NCBI GenBank assembly: GCA_000438255.1
Contig: FR901948.1
Coordinates: 1-9,653 of the forward strand
Direction: 5' to 3'
DNA length: 9,653 nucleotides
Origin: Clostridium sp. CAG:389
Lineage (GTDB): Bacteria; Bacillota; Clostridia; TANB77; CAG-508
Shown here in pieces: positions 1 to 7,098 of the stretch. Below the pieces are notes generated by a model that did no database searches, had not been told where the DNA came from, and saw only the letters and a program-made list of their open reading frames with translations. Position numbers and translations under genes: made by a program. Each line of letters opens with the position of its first letter. The stretch's first letter is position 1.

Positions 1-93
1 ATCAAACGTACATACTTATAAATAATATATACCCCTTAGAGGCACAAAAACTTTCAATTCCACACAAAAACCTATTATCCAGTAACTATTAAT

Positions 94-122
94 AAATCCC
101 CTGATTATCATGCAGGGGATTT
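94..122 (-). terminator. Rho-independent terminator downstream of recA
   Basis: A perfect 10-bp inverted repeat, AAATCCCCTG at 94-103 and CAGGGGATTT at 113-122, encloses a 9-nt loop. It lies 37 nt past the recA stop. The U-rich tail is better on the plus strand (TTTTTGTT) than on the minus strand (ATTTATTAATAG), so it may work in both directions and also end a plus-strand gene left of the window. Nothing else is recognisable in bases 1-158. Confidence 0.75.
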
Positions 123-728
123 TTGTTATGTTTAATATCTGATATTTAATTTTAAGATTTACTCTTCGTCTTCAAATTCTCCATTTTCATCAACTTCTGG
201 TAATTCCTCACCTAAACTATCTTGAAAAGCCTTTTCAAAATTAGCTCTAACCTTTTTCTCTACATCATCTAATATGTCAGGATTTTCTTTTAAGAATTTC
301 TTAACATTTTCTCTACCTTGTCCAATTCTATCTCCGTTATAGCTAAACCATGAACCACTCTTTTCTATAATATCCATGTTTACTGCCATATCTAGAATAT
401 TTCCAGCTTTTGAAATTCCTTCTCCATAGACTATATCAAACTCAGCTTCTCTAAATGGTGGAGCGACTTTATTTTTAATAACTTTTACTCTAACTCTATT
501 TCCTTTAACTTCTCCATCTTGTTTGATATTTTCTATTTTTCTTATATCAAGTCTTACTGATGCATAAAATTTTAATGCTCTACCACCTGTTGTTGTTTCT
601 GGATTTCCAAACATTACTCCTATTTTTTCTCTTAATTGGTTGATAAATATTAATACTGTTTTTGTTTTATTTATTGCACCTGCTAATTTTCTTAATGCTT
701 GTGACATTAATCTTGCTTGAAGACCCAT

Positions 729-932
729 ATGAGAATCTCCCATATCTCCATCAATTTCTGCTTTTGGAACTAATGCTGCAACAGAGTCTACTACTATTAC
801 ATCTAATGCTCCACTTCTTATTAAACTTTCAGTTATTTCTAATGCTTGTTCTCCTGTATCTGGTTGAGATACTATTAAATTATCTATATCTACACCTAAT
901 TTTTTTGCATATACTGGGTCTAATGCATGTTC
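729..932 (-). repeat. 204-bp direct repeat within recA, promoter-distal copy
   Basis: Bases 729-932 match 1050-1253 without a mismatch that I can find (offset 321). The copy covers recA codons from about EHALDP (residue 97 on) to GDSH (residue 164). It leads directly into the native remainder of the gene. Confidence 0.95.
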
Positions 933-1049
933 GATTTATAAATACTATAACAGATTTTGATTTATTTATTGCACCTGCTAGCTTTCTTAATGCTTGTGAC
1001 ATTAATCTTGCTTGTAAACCTATATGTGAATCTCCCATATCTCCATCTA
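933..1049 (-). other. Divergent recA fragment between the two repeat copies
   Basis: Read on the minus strand from about 1047, this 117-bp piece encodes DGDMGDSHIGLQARL and runs on to NKSKSVIVFIN. This is the RecA loop L1 region that the native gene also encodes at about 640-745 as MGLQ to TKTVLIFIN. By eye the two are about 85-90% identical, with most changes silent or conservative (Met to Ile, Thr to Ser, Leu-Ile to Ile-Val), so the donor was a related but distinct functional recA. The piece sits one base out of frame with the native codons. At its far end (about 933) it jumps back to native recA at the GAACATGCATTAGACCC sequence, out of frame, and soon meets a stop. Confidence 0.88.
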
Positions 1050-1253
1050 ATGAGAATCTCCCATATCTCCATCAATTTCTGCTTTTGGAACTAATGCTGC
1101 AACAGAGTCTACTACTATTACATCTAATGCTCCACTTCTTATTAAACTTTCAGTTATTTCTAATGCTTGTTCTCCTGTATCTGGTTGAGATACTATTAAA
1201 TTATCTATATCTACACCTAATTTTTTTGCATATACTGGGTCTAATGCATGTTC
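1050..1253 (-). repeat. 204-bp direct repeat within recA, promoter-proximal copy
   Basis: This is the partner of 729-932, lying in the first open segment of recA. At its left edge about 17-20 bp (GATGGAGATATGGGAGATTC on the minus strand) is shared with the divergent fragment. That is the kind of homology at which a template switch, or an assembler, would jump. Confidence 0.95.
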
Positions 1254-1549
1254 TGCATCTATAAATGCTGCTTCTCCACCCATTTTTTGTGCTTCTGCTA
1301 CAACATGTAATGCAAGTGTTGTTTTACCTGATGATTCAGGTCCAAATACTTCTATAATTCTTCCTCTTGGAACTCCACCTATACCTAATGCCATGTCTAG
1401 GCTTAATGCTCCTGTTGGAATTGCTTCTATTTCCATTGCTTTAAATTCTCCAAGTTTCATTACTGAACCTTTTCCGAATTGTTTTTCAATTTGGCTCATT
1501 GCTGCTTCTAGAGCTTTTTTCTTTTCTGTATTTTCTGCCATTGTTCTTT

Positions 1550-1612
1550 CCTCCTTAATATTGAACTTCTGTTTGATATATTCTTTATATCACTAAACAA
1601 TTGTTTTGTCAA
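1550..1612 (-). promoter_or_regulatory. recA promoter, candidate LexA-type operator and ribosome site
   Basis: On the minus strand there is TTGACA (1607-1612), a 17-nt spacer and TATAAA (1584-1589), a near-consensus sigma-A promoter. The spacer contains the perfect 12-bp palindrome AAACAATTGTTT (1595-1606). Its AAAC-N4-GTTT form resembles a relaxed version of the Gram-positive LexA/DinR box, GAAC-N4-GTTC. SOS control of recA is normal in Bacillota, and an operator between -35 and -10 would block polymerase; the LexA assignment is inference. The ribosome site AAGGAGG is at 1550-1556. Confidence 0.72.
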
Positions 1613-1630
1613 TATCTTTTTTAAATTTTT

Positions 1631-3206
1631 TTATTTATGCCAATCTTTTATATTGTAAAATTGATAAAACCAGTTTGGTTCTAGTGTTCCAGCTAATTCA
1701 GTACTATATGCAACTGTATATTTATTATTGTACAAACTTAAATATGGCATTTCATTTTTATATATTTCACCTAATCTTTTATAGTCTTGTTTTAACTTTT
1801 CTTCATCATTTATATTTTTAACTTCATTCATGATATTTGTAACTTCTTCATTTGAATAATTTGCTAAATTATTATCTCCAAAAAATGTTGATAAATCTGG
1901 ACTTATTGATAAATTCATACTACATAAAATCATATCATAATTTTTATTTGTTAAATAGCTCTGATATTGACTATCATTTGCTTTGATCAAATTTATTCTA
2001 AATCCTTGATTTTCTAATTGTGTTTTTATATTTTTTGCTACTAGTACTTTATTTTCATCAGTTGATTTTACAACAAAATTTAAAGATATTCTTTGTGTTC
2101 TGTAATTCACTATTTTTTGCCAATACTTGTATTTATAACTCCACCCGTTCATTTACTAATATTTGTTTTGCTTGTTCTAGATTATATCCTGCGCTAGCAT
2201 CTTGCTCTTGATATATCCATGTTCCATAATCTAATGGAAAACTTGATGTATAATAATTATCTCCATATACACTTGATACAATATTCGATTTATCTATTGA
2301 ATAGCAAATTGCTTTTCTTACATTTAATTGTGATAATATTTCTCCTTGTGTATTAAATGCTATAAAATCATGCTCTCTGCCCTTCATTTCTTTTGCTTGA
2401 TATCCGATTGTTCCTATATATTCTTTTAAATTACTATTTTGCGTGCTTATTAAATCTATTGCTCCTGTTTTAAATGAGTTATATAGTTCCCCTACACTTG
2501 AATATGTTGATATTATTATTTTATCTAGCTTTAATTTATCGTAATCTTGATTATATTCATTTTTTGATAAAATTAATGTTGAATCCTGAACCTCACTTAC
2601 TTTATACATTCCAGTTCCTACTGGCACTATATCTGGGCTAAAAACTTTATCACTATAAAATTTACTTGACAATATTGGAAATGTTAAATTATATTCAAAA
2701 AATGGAACTTCTTGATCTAATGTAATTCTAACTGTTGTAGAATCAATAACTTCTACTGTTATTACATTTTTCACATTAGAAGAATATATTGTATCTGAAT
2801 CTTTTAATCTATCTATTGTAAATTTTACATCATCTGCTGTAAATTTTTGTCCATCTGACCACTTTTTATCATCTCTTAATTTTATTAAATATGTTGTTTC
2901 ATTTTGTTTTGCCCATTCTTTTGCCAGACATGTTTCTAGTTTATACTCTTTTGTTAATGTCATTAATGGTTCAAATATTATTTTCGATACATCTTGTATA
3001 TTTTTATTTTTACTTAATATTGGGTTTATACTGTCAAATGATGCTACTCCTAGTTTTAATTCCGTTACTTCTGGTGTTTCTTCTTGACTTATTTCATATT
3101 TTATATCATCTTTTTTTTGCTCGTCTTTTTTTATTTTTACAATCGCAAATATCATTATTGCTATTGCAAATATAATGAATATATATTTAAAATAGTTTGA
3201 TTTCAT
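1631..3206 (-). pseudogene. Family 5 (peptide/nickel-type) extracellular solute-binding protein, frameshifted
   Basis: This is the substrate-binding component of an ABC importer of the SBP_bac_5 class, which usually binds oligopeptides. The 357-residue N-terminal segment (2133-3206) has one N-terminal membrane anchor (residues about 7-24) and no lipobox Cys. The family signature follows: IIFEPLMTL, LAKEWAKQNETTYLIKLRDD, then KWSDGQKFTADDVKFTIDRL. The C-terminal segment (from 2152 down to 1631, 173 residues from a chance ATG) continues the fold one frame over, with GWSYKYKYWQKI and YDMILCSMNLSISPDLSTFF. The frames cross at about 2140-2150, where LVNE in frame one meets NGWS in frame two; this fits one extra base. 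The joined protein would be about 520 residues, normal for the family. AGAGGTG precedes the start. No permease or ATPase genes adjoin it, so it is an orphan binding protein or has distant partners. A sequencing error at the frameshift cannot be excluded. Confidence 0.87.
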
Positions 3207-3237
3207 TTTACACCTCTATTTCTGGTAATATAATACA

Positions 3238-3645
3238 TTATTTTTTATTTTTTTTCAAGCTTTCTTTTTTCTTTTTATTTAAATTGATTTCTCTTTCTAT
3301 CTTTCTTTGTTTTTTCAAATTATATTTAATTTCATTCTTTTTATTTATTATAAATTCTTTTTCCTTTGTATTAGCTATATTTATAATTTTCATTTTAATA
3401 TTTCTATTAAATGCATCTTTTATTCGATATTTGCAATTTATTTGAATCTTAATTCTTTTTTGAATATTTTTTATGTCTCGAATTTTTAAAGTTATATATT
3501 TTTCTTTTAAATTTATAAATGGATTTTTATAGACTTTTGTAAGATTAATAAAACTATCTCTTTTTTGATTATAAATATTTTGATTTATAAAATATTCTTG
3601 ATAATTGTTTAATATATTATGATTAGTTGAAGATGTTTTATGCAT
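3238..3645 (-). CDS. Doubtful Lys/Asn/Ile-rich hypothetical protein
   Basis: This is a 135-residue open frame of extreme AT content. The predicted protein is strongly basic, ends in runs of lysines (NLNKKKKESLKKNKK), and has no membrane segment or motif I recognise. The start has no convincing ribosome site: only an A-rich stretch lies just upstream, and the nearest GGAGG (3697-3701) is about 50 nt away with no start codon at the right distance. Long frames arise by chance in such A-rich DNA, and the opposite strand is also open as a false hydrophobic protein. It may be a real small gene, a remnant, or noise. I leave it as hypothetical with low confidence, mainly so that 3207-3705 is accounted for. 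Confidence 0.3.
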   Translation of the reverse strand: MHKTSSTNHNILNNYQEYFINQNIYNQKRDSFINLTKVYKNPFINLKEKYITLKIRDIKNIQKRIKIQINCKYRIKDAFNRNIKMKIINIANTKEKEFIINKKNEIKYNLKKQRKIEREINLNKKKKESLKKNKK

Positions 3646-3705
3646 AAATTGAATTTTTTTCTTTTTTCACTACATTAGTATATTGATATATTTTCGCCTC
3701 CATAT

Positions 3706-4581
3706 CTAATTTAATTCTATTTTTTCTATTTCCTCTTTTGATAATTTTGTTAGTTTTGCAATTGTTTCTATTGGCATTTTTTCTTTCAACATTTCTATTG
3801 CAATTTCAAACTTTTCTTTCTTTTTACCTTCTTCTATTCCTTCTTCTTTTCCAATTTTTGTGGCATAATTAATAGCACTTATTCTATCCATTTCCCATTT
3901 TTCTCTTAATTCTGCAAGTCTTCTTATTTCAGCATCTCCTGCTAAGTGATTCATCTCTATTCTTGCTTTTTTTAAAGTTTCATTTTTATTTTCAGCCATA
4001 TCTACCAACTCCTTATTATTATCATCTATAAATGCGAGCCACTGGTTTATTTTTTCATTCATATTAGGATTTGTCTTTCTGAATTTTGGCAATTCAATGA
4101 AATACCATTTTATTCCATCTAATACTTCATAGTTTCTATGTTTATCTAATACTATTGCTGTCTCTGATATATAATCATCTACATCAAGCAAATTAAAACC
4201 TAATATATTTATCATTATTATTTGACTAATATCCTCGTAATCTGTTCCTTTTTTTGTTTCTCTTGCTTCTACTTTCCCAGCATATAATGTTGTTCTTTCT
4301 TTAAAATTGCCTTCATCTCTTATCTGCATTTCTATTGAGACTATTGTTCCATCTTCTAGTTTTGCTTGTAAATCTAGTCTTCCTCCTTTTTCCTCTCTTG
4401 TTAGTCTTTCTAAATTTACCTCTTCTCTAATTTCTATTTTTTGTATATTTTTATTTAATAATGCATTTAGGAAGTCTATTAAAAATTCTTCGTTTCCTTT
4501 TCTTGCAAAAAATGTTTGAAATATAACATCATTTTTTAAATTATATTTTTTTTCCTTTGTTTGCTGTGTTTCATTTTCCAT
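3706..4581 (-). CDS. Rpn family PD-(D/E)XK nuclease / putative transposase
   Basis: This 291-residue protein belongs to the recombination-promoting nuclease (Rpn, PDDEXK_2) family, whose studied members are DNA endonucleases that promote RecA-independent recombination. It opens with the family start LKNDVIFQTFFARKGNEEFL (residues 15-34). The catalytic core is visible as GGRLDLQAKLEDGTIVSIEMQ, with Asp70, Glu84 and Gln86 forming the D...ExQ variant of the motif, followed by RTTLYAGK (97-103). The C-terminal third is charged and helical (EEGIEEGKKKEKFEIAIEML) and ends in the common tail IAKLTKLSKEEIEKI. The frame is intact and the start is fixed by AAGGAGG 7 nt upstream. No inverted repeats or target duplications flank it, so it looks like a standalone gene, not an insertion sequence. 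Its activity next to a broken recA is an intriguing but unproven coincidence. Confidence 0.85.
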   Translation of the reverse strand: MENETQQTKEKKYNLKNDVIFQTFFARKGNEEFLIDFLNALLNKNIQKIEIREEVNLERLTREEKGGRLDLQAKLEDGTIVSIEMQIRDEGNFKERTTLYAGKVEARETKKGTDYEDISQIIMINILGFNLLDVDDYISETAIVLDKHRNYEVLDGIKWYFIELPKFRKTNPNMNEKINQWLAFIDDNNKELVDMAENKNETLKKARIEMNHLAGDAEIRRLAELREKWEMDRISAINYATKIGKEEGIEEGKKKEKFEIAIEMLKEKMPIETIAKLTKLSKEEIEKIELN

Positions 4582-4588
4582 AATTTTT

Positions 4589-4625
4589 CCTCCTTAATTA
4601 TACTAAATTTTTTGGCAGATTGCAA
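4589..4625 (-). promoter_or_regulatory. Candidate promoter and ribosome site of the Rpn family gene
   Basis: On the minus strand there is TTGCAA (4620-4625), a 17-nt spacer and a perfect TATAAT (4597-4602). AAGGAGG (4589-4595) begins almost at once, so a start 7 nt past the -10 would fall inside the ribosome site. Either the transcript has a minimal leader, or a promoter further upstream is used (for example TTGTCA at 4683-4688) and this match is accidental. Confidence 0.42.
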
Positions 4626-4631
4626 TACCGT

Positions 4632-4669
4632 TTAGTAAATATTTATTATTTTAGTAAATATTTATTATT
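4632..4669. repeat. 19-bp tandem duplication
   Basis: TTAGTAAATATTTATTATT occurs twice in succession (4632-4650 and 4651-4669), just upstream of the Rpn gene promoter. It could be slippage in AT-rich DNA or a repeated regulator site. Apart from the promoter, this repeat and the terminator at 4830-4859, I see nothing in the 383-bp gap 4582-4964. Confidence 0.85.
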
Positions 4670-4829
4670 TTATGTAATTTTTTGACAATAGTAGACTATA
4701 AAAAATTAGTATTAAATATATGTAATGTTGGGGAAAATTTTTAGATTTAAATTTAAAAAATTAGAATTTTGATAAAATAATTTTGTTTTTCATTTTTATA
4801 ATTTAATTTGATTTGAATTCAAAAAATTA

Positions 4830-4859
4830 GTCATGCAATTGTCAAATAAATTGCATGAC
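4830..4859 (-). terminator. Rho-independent terminator downstream of the feoB fragment
   Basis: An 11-bp perfect stem, GTCATGCAATT (4830-4840) with AATTGCATGAC (4849-4859), encloses an 8-nt loop. On the minus strand it is followed by TAATTTTTTG. It lies about 105 nt past the feoB stop and is well placed to end that transcript. Confidence 0.72.
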
Positions 4860-4964
4860 ATTATATTAACATGGTTTAAACAAAAAATCAAGAAAAATCG
4901 TTCGACATAAATCGACAAATATGTTCTGAACCAATTTTTATTGTACTTTTAATTATATAAGTTA

Positions 4965-5825
4965 CTAGATAATAGAAATCACATTATAAAATAATGTAGT
5001 AAACATACATAAAACAACACCACAAATTGTTGGAATTGCAAATGAAATCAATGTCCACTTCCAACTACCAGTTTCCTTTTTAACAGTAAGCAAAGTTGTA
5101 GCACAAGGAAAATGTAAAATTGTAAAAAGCATAACATTCATAGCAGTAAGCATAGTCCATCCATTTTGAATTAAAATTTGACCAATTTGTATTGTATCCT
5201 CAATATTTACCAATGTTCCACCCTTCAAATAGCACATTAAAATTATTGGTAAAACTATTTCATTTGCTGGAATTCCTAAAATAAAGGCAGTTAAAATATA
5301 TCCATCTAATCCCATAAGTTTAGCAAAGGGATTTAAAAAATTAGCAATTATTGAAAGCAAACTTTCACCATTAATTCCAACATTTGCCATAAGCCATATC
5401 ACAAGACCTGCCGGAGCTGCAACTGATATTGCTCTACCTAAAACAAATAATGTTCTGTCAAATATTGAACGTACTAATATTTTTCCAAATTGTGGTTTTC
5501 TATATGGTGGCAATTCCAAAACCATTGAAGATGGCATTCCTTTTAATATTGTTTTTGATAATATTTTTGATATTACAAGTGTTAAAAATATTCCAAATAT
5601 TATCACAACTATTACAGCAAATGTTGATAATATCGATGCTAAAAATCCGTTTCCACCTGCAAATGCTCCTGCTATAAATATTGTCGCTATTGTTATTAAA
5701 AATGGAAATCTTCCATTACATGGTACAAAATTATTTGTTAATATTGCAATTATTCTTTCTCTTGGTGAATCTATTATTCTACACCCAGTTACACCACAAG
5801 CATTACAGCCAAATCCCATGCACAT
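4965..5825 (-). pseudogene. feoB: FeoB ferrous iron transporter, C-terminal fragment lacking the G domain
   Basis: FeoB is the membrane GTPase that imports Fe(II). This 286-residue frame holds only its membrane half. It begins at the family signature MGFGCNACGVTGCRIIDSPRER, passes through NNFVPCNGRFPFLI and several hydrophobic spans of the Gate type, includes GIPANEIVLPIILM, and ends with HFPCATTLLTVKKETGSWKW and a last span. A full FeoB is about 600-700 residues; the N-terminal G domain (G1-G5 motifs), the helical linker and the first membrane spans, some 400 residues, are absent. Upstream in frame the FeoB-like VIPM adjoins the Met, but a TAA follows within ten codons and no G-domain sequence precedes it. 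The Met at 5825 has no ribosome site, so it is probably not translated. No feoA adjoins it. It is most likely the remnant of a deletion, or an assembly join, with the breakpoint just upstream of about 5837. Confidence 0.88.
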
Positions 5826-5897
5826 GGGAATGACTATGATGTTTATTTTAGATTATAAAAAATTAAGAATCTTATACAATTAATATATATAGTAAAG

Positions 5898-5926
5898 AAA
5901 ATCCCTGCAACGCCAACAGGGATTTT
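5898..5926 (-). terminator. Rho-independent terminator after the 89-residue gene
   Basis: A 10-bp perfect stem, AAAATCCCTG (5898-5907) with CAGGGATTTT (5917-5926), has a 9-nt loop. It starts 4 nt past the stop of the minus-strand gene at 5931-6200 and is followed on that strand by CTTTACT. It insulates the feoB remnant from the genes to its right. Confidence 0.8.
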
Positions 5927-5930
5927 TAAA

Positions 5931-6200
5931 TTATTTTAGCCAAAAAGATATTGTATCTGGCCATATTTCAATATAGATATTAGTATCTTCAAGTGCCTTT
6001 TCAGTAGTTCCAAATCCATGTTGTTTTAATAACCATTTTATCTGTGAATCTACTTCTGAATATGGAATTTCAAACTTATCTGAATTATGATTATACGTTA
6101 TATTTTGCCGAAAATTTCTATCATTCAGCCTATCATATAATATGTTATGCAAGAAAGTATGAGGTGCCTCTCTTAATATCTTTAAAATGTATTCTAACAT
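5931..6200 (-). CDS. Small protein of unknown function
   Basis: I do not recognise this 89-residue protein. The frame opens 22 codons further upstream at 6266, but the start at 6200 is chosen because AAAGGAGG stands about 7 nt before it and the upstream extension has no ribosome site. The protein is soluble in appearance, begins MLEYILKILREAPHTFL, is rich in Asn, Asp and aromatic residues, and ends in an aromatic stretch (IYIEIWPDTISFWLK). There is no signal peptide, membrane span or Cys motif. It has its own terminator, and a separate terminator follows the Panacea gene upstream, so it is a one-gene unit. A compact size next to a toxin-antitoxin remnant would suit an accessory or immunity-type gene, but nothing in the sequence proves that. 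Confidence 0.65.
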   Translation of the reverse strand: MLEYILKILREAPHTFLHNILYDRLNDRNFRQNITYNHNSDKFEIPYSEVDSQIKWLLKQHGFGTTEKALEDTNIYIEIWPDTISFWLK

Positions 6201-6237
6201 AATACTTCCTCCTTTTAACTTATTGGCGTTGAAACAC

Positions 6238-6261
6238 AATATATATTTACTAATATATATT
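6238..6261. repeat. Inverted repeat in the leader of the 89-residue gene
   Basis: AATATATAT (6238-6246) and ATATATATT (6253-6261) form a 9-bp inverted repeat with a 6-nt centre, 38 nt before the start at 6200. It could overlap a promoter (a weak TTTACA lies at 6273-6278) and serve as an operator, but pure AT palindromes are common in such DNA. Confidence 0.35.
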
Positions 6262-6287
6262 ACCACAAATAATGTAAAAAATCTAGC

Positions 6288-6330
6288 AAGAAAGCTATTA
6301 TCAATTTAATTTATTGATAATAGCTTTCTT
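6288..6330 (-). terminator. Strong rho-independent terminator after the Panacea gene
   Basis: AAGAAAGCTATTATCAAT (6288-6305) pairs perfectly over 18 bp with ATTGATAATAGCTTTCTT (6313-6330), around a 7-nt loop. It lies 12 nt past the Panacea stop. On the minus strand a run of six T follows after GCTAGA. It closes the toxin-antitoxin-type operon. Confidence 0.82.
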
Positions 6331-6342
6331 AGATAAAAAATT

Positions 6343-7098
6343 TTAAGTTATTTCTTCAAACTTATGATATTGTTTTATTATATCCAATTCCATACTTGAA
6401 TAAGAATTTTCGATTCCTTTAAAACATTTATGCCAAGGAGCATCTTGACTATGTGTTAAATCAACTAGTTCAGAAGCAGATAAACCTCCATATTTTTTTA
6501 ATGTTTTATCTATACTTAATATTTTTTCTGTTCCATCTTCCGCAAATATTATTCTACTTTTTGCTGGCATTTCAAAAATATTTTTACTATCTATATCTTC
6601 TGTTTCTTGTTCTATTGGTTTGTATCCATATTCTTTATATCTTTTATATACTGTATCTACTACTGGTCCATATTTAAAAGCATAAATTTTATCTGTAAAT
6701 AGTTCTTTTCCTGTATCACATAAATAATCGGCAAAACATAAATAAACTAATTTTTGTAATTTTAATTGAGTGCATTTAATTTTTGATAAAATATATTTTG
6801 CAACATCAATTCCTTCTAATTTTCTATCTTTTTGAATTAACTGTATGAATTTATCTATACTGCTAATAACTTTAACATCTTTAAAAAAGTGATCTGCTTC
6901 GCAAACAGATTTCCAAGTATCATCATCTGCTTGTATCATATGAGTTGAAATTGATACATCTTTTCCACATTCTTTAATAATTTTATCTAAATGTTGTTTT
7001 AATTCTTCTTGCACATTTTTATCTGTTACTATATAGTCTAAAGCAATTCTTGTTCCTAATGAATATGAACTGCTCATAAAAATAAAATGTGTTACCAT
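6343..7098 (-). CDS. Panacea (DUF4065/SocA-like) domain antitoxin-like protein
   Basis: This intact 251-residue protein has two parts. Residues about 97-225 are a Panacea domain: DVAKYILSK, then KLQKLVYLCFADYL (113-126), then KIYAFKYGPVVDTVYKRYKEYG, and the closing LSASELVDLTHSQDAPWH. Panacea proteins (PanA) are antitoxins that neutralise many unrelated toxins, including toxSAS alarmone synthetases. Residues 1-95 (MVTHFIFMSSSYSLGTRIAL onward) are an N-terminal part that I do not recognise. The start overlaps the end of the RelA/SpoT-type pseudogene by 7 nt, and AAAGGAGG (7108-7115) lies within that gene 9 nt before the ATG, so the two were translated together, toxin first. A strong terminator follows. 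The toxin is broken but this frame is clean, as expected if the antitoxin was kept or the toxin was lost first. The antitoxin role is inferred from family and context. Confidence 0.88.
   Translation of the reverse strand: MVTHFIFMSSSYSLGTRIALDYIVTDKNVQEELKQHLDKIIKECGKDVSISTHMIQADDDTWKSVCEADHFFKDVKVISSIDKFIQLIQKDRKLEGIDVAKYILSKIKCTQLKLQKLVYLCFADYLCDTGKELFTDKIYAFKYGPVVDTVYKRYKEYGYKPIEQETEDIDSKNIFEMPAKSRIIFAEDGTEKILSIDKTLKKYGGLSASELVDLTHSQDAPWHKCFKGIENSYSSMELDIIKQYHKFEEIT

Larger units (their letters stand above)
159..1541 (-). pseudogene. recA: RecA recombinase gene interrupted by a 321-bp internal duplication/insertion
   Basis: RecA is the ATP-dependent strand-exchange protein of homologous recombination and the LexA co-protease of the SOS response. 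The first open segment (1047-1541, 164 residues) holds the N-terminal domain, Walker A GPESSGKT (residues 67-74), the catalytic Glu in AEHALD (residue 97) and Walker B VIVVDS (141-146). It then meets an in-frame TAG at 1047-1049. The second segment reopens in the same frame and has its first ATG at 743. It carries loop L1 (MGDSHMGLQ), loop L2 (GNPETTTGG), the C-terminal domain and an acidic tail. Between them lies a duplicated 204-bp stretch plus 117 bp of a divergent recA. The insertion is 321 bp, exactly 107 codons; removing it gives a 353-residue RecA of normal length. As written, the protein stops before L1 and L2 and cannot be active. AAGGAGG lies 8 nt before the ATG at 1541. It could be a real mutation or an assembly chimera; the RecA identity is certain. 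Confidence 0.93.

Noticed and set aside
1..93. Possible RNA gene or riboswitch at the left edge
   Set aside because: No tRNA-like folds, conserved riboswitch cores or stable stems are visible beyond the terminator at 94-122.
729..1253. Two repeats with a spacer, considered as a CRISPR array or an insertion sequence
   Set aside because: The repeats are 204 bp of recA coding sequence with a recA-derived spacer; there is no short-repeat periodicity, transposase or terminal inverted repeat.
662..1264. A 200-residue plus-strand frame with an internal repeat of leucine-rich sequence
   Set aside because: It is the antisense shadow of recA; its repeat simply reflects the 204-bp duplication, and the Leu/His bias is typical of complemented coding DNA.
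2891..3489. Several hydrophobic plus-strand frames (2891-3175, 3197-3445, 3307-3489)
   Set aside because: They are antisense to the solute-binding protein and to the Lys-rich frame; AT-rich Lys/Asn codons complement to Phe/Leu/Ile and mimic membrane proteins. None has a ribosome site.
3706..4581. Rpn gene as the transposase of an insertion sequence
   Set aside because: No flanking inverted repeats or target-site duplications are visible, and the gene has its own promoter and ribosome site like an ordinary gene.
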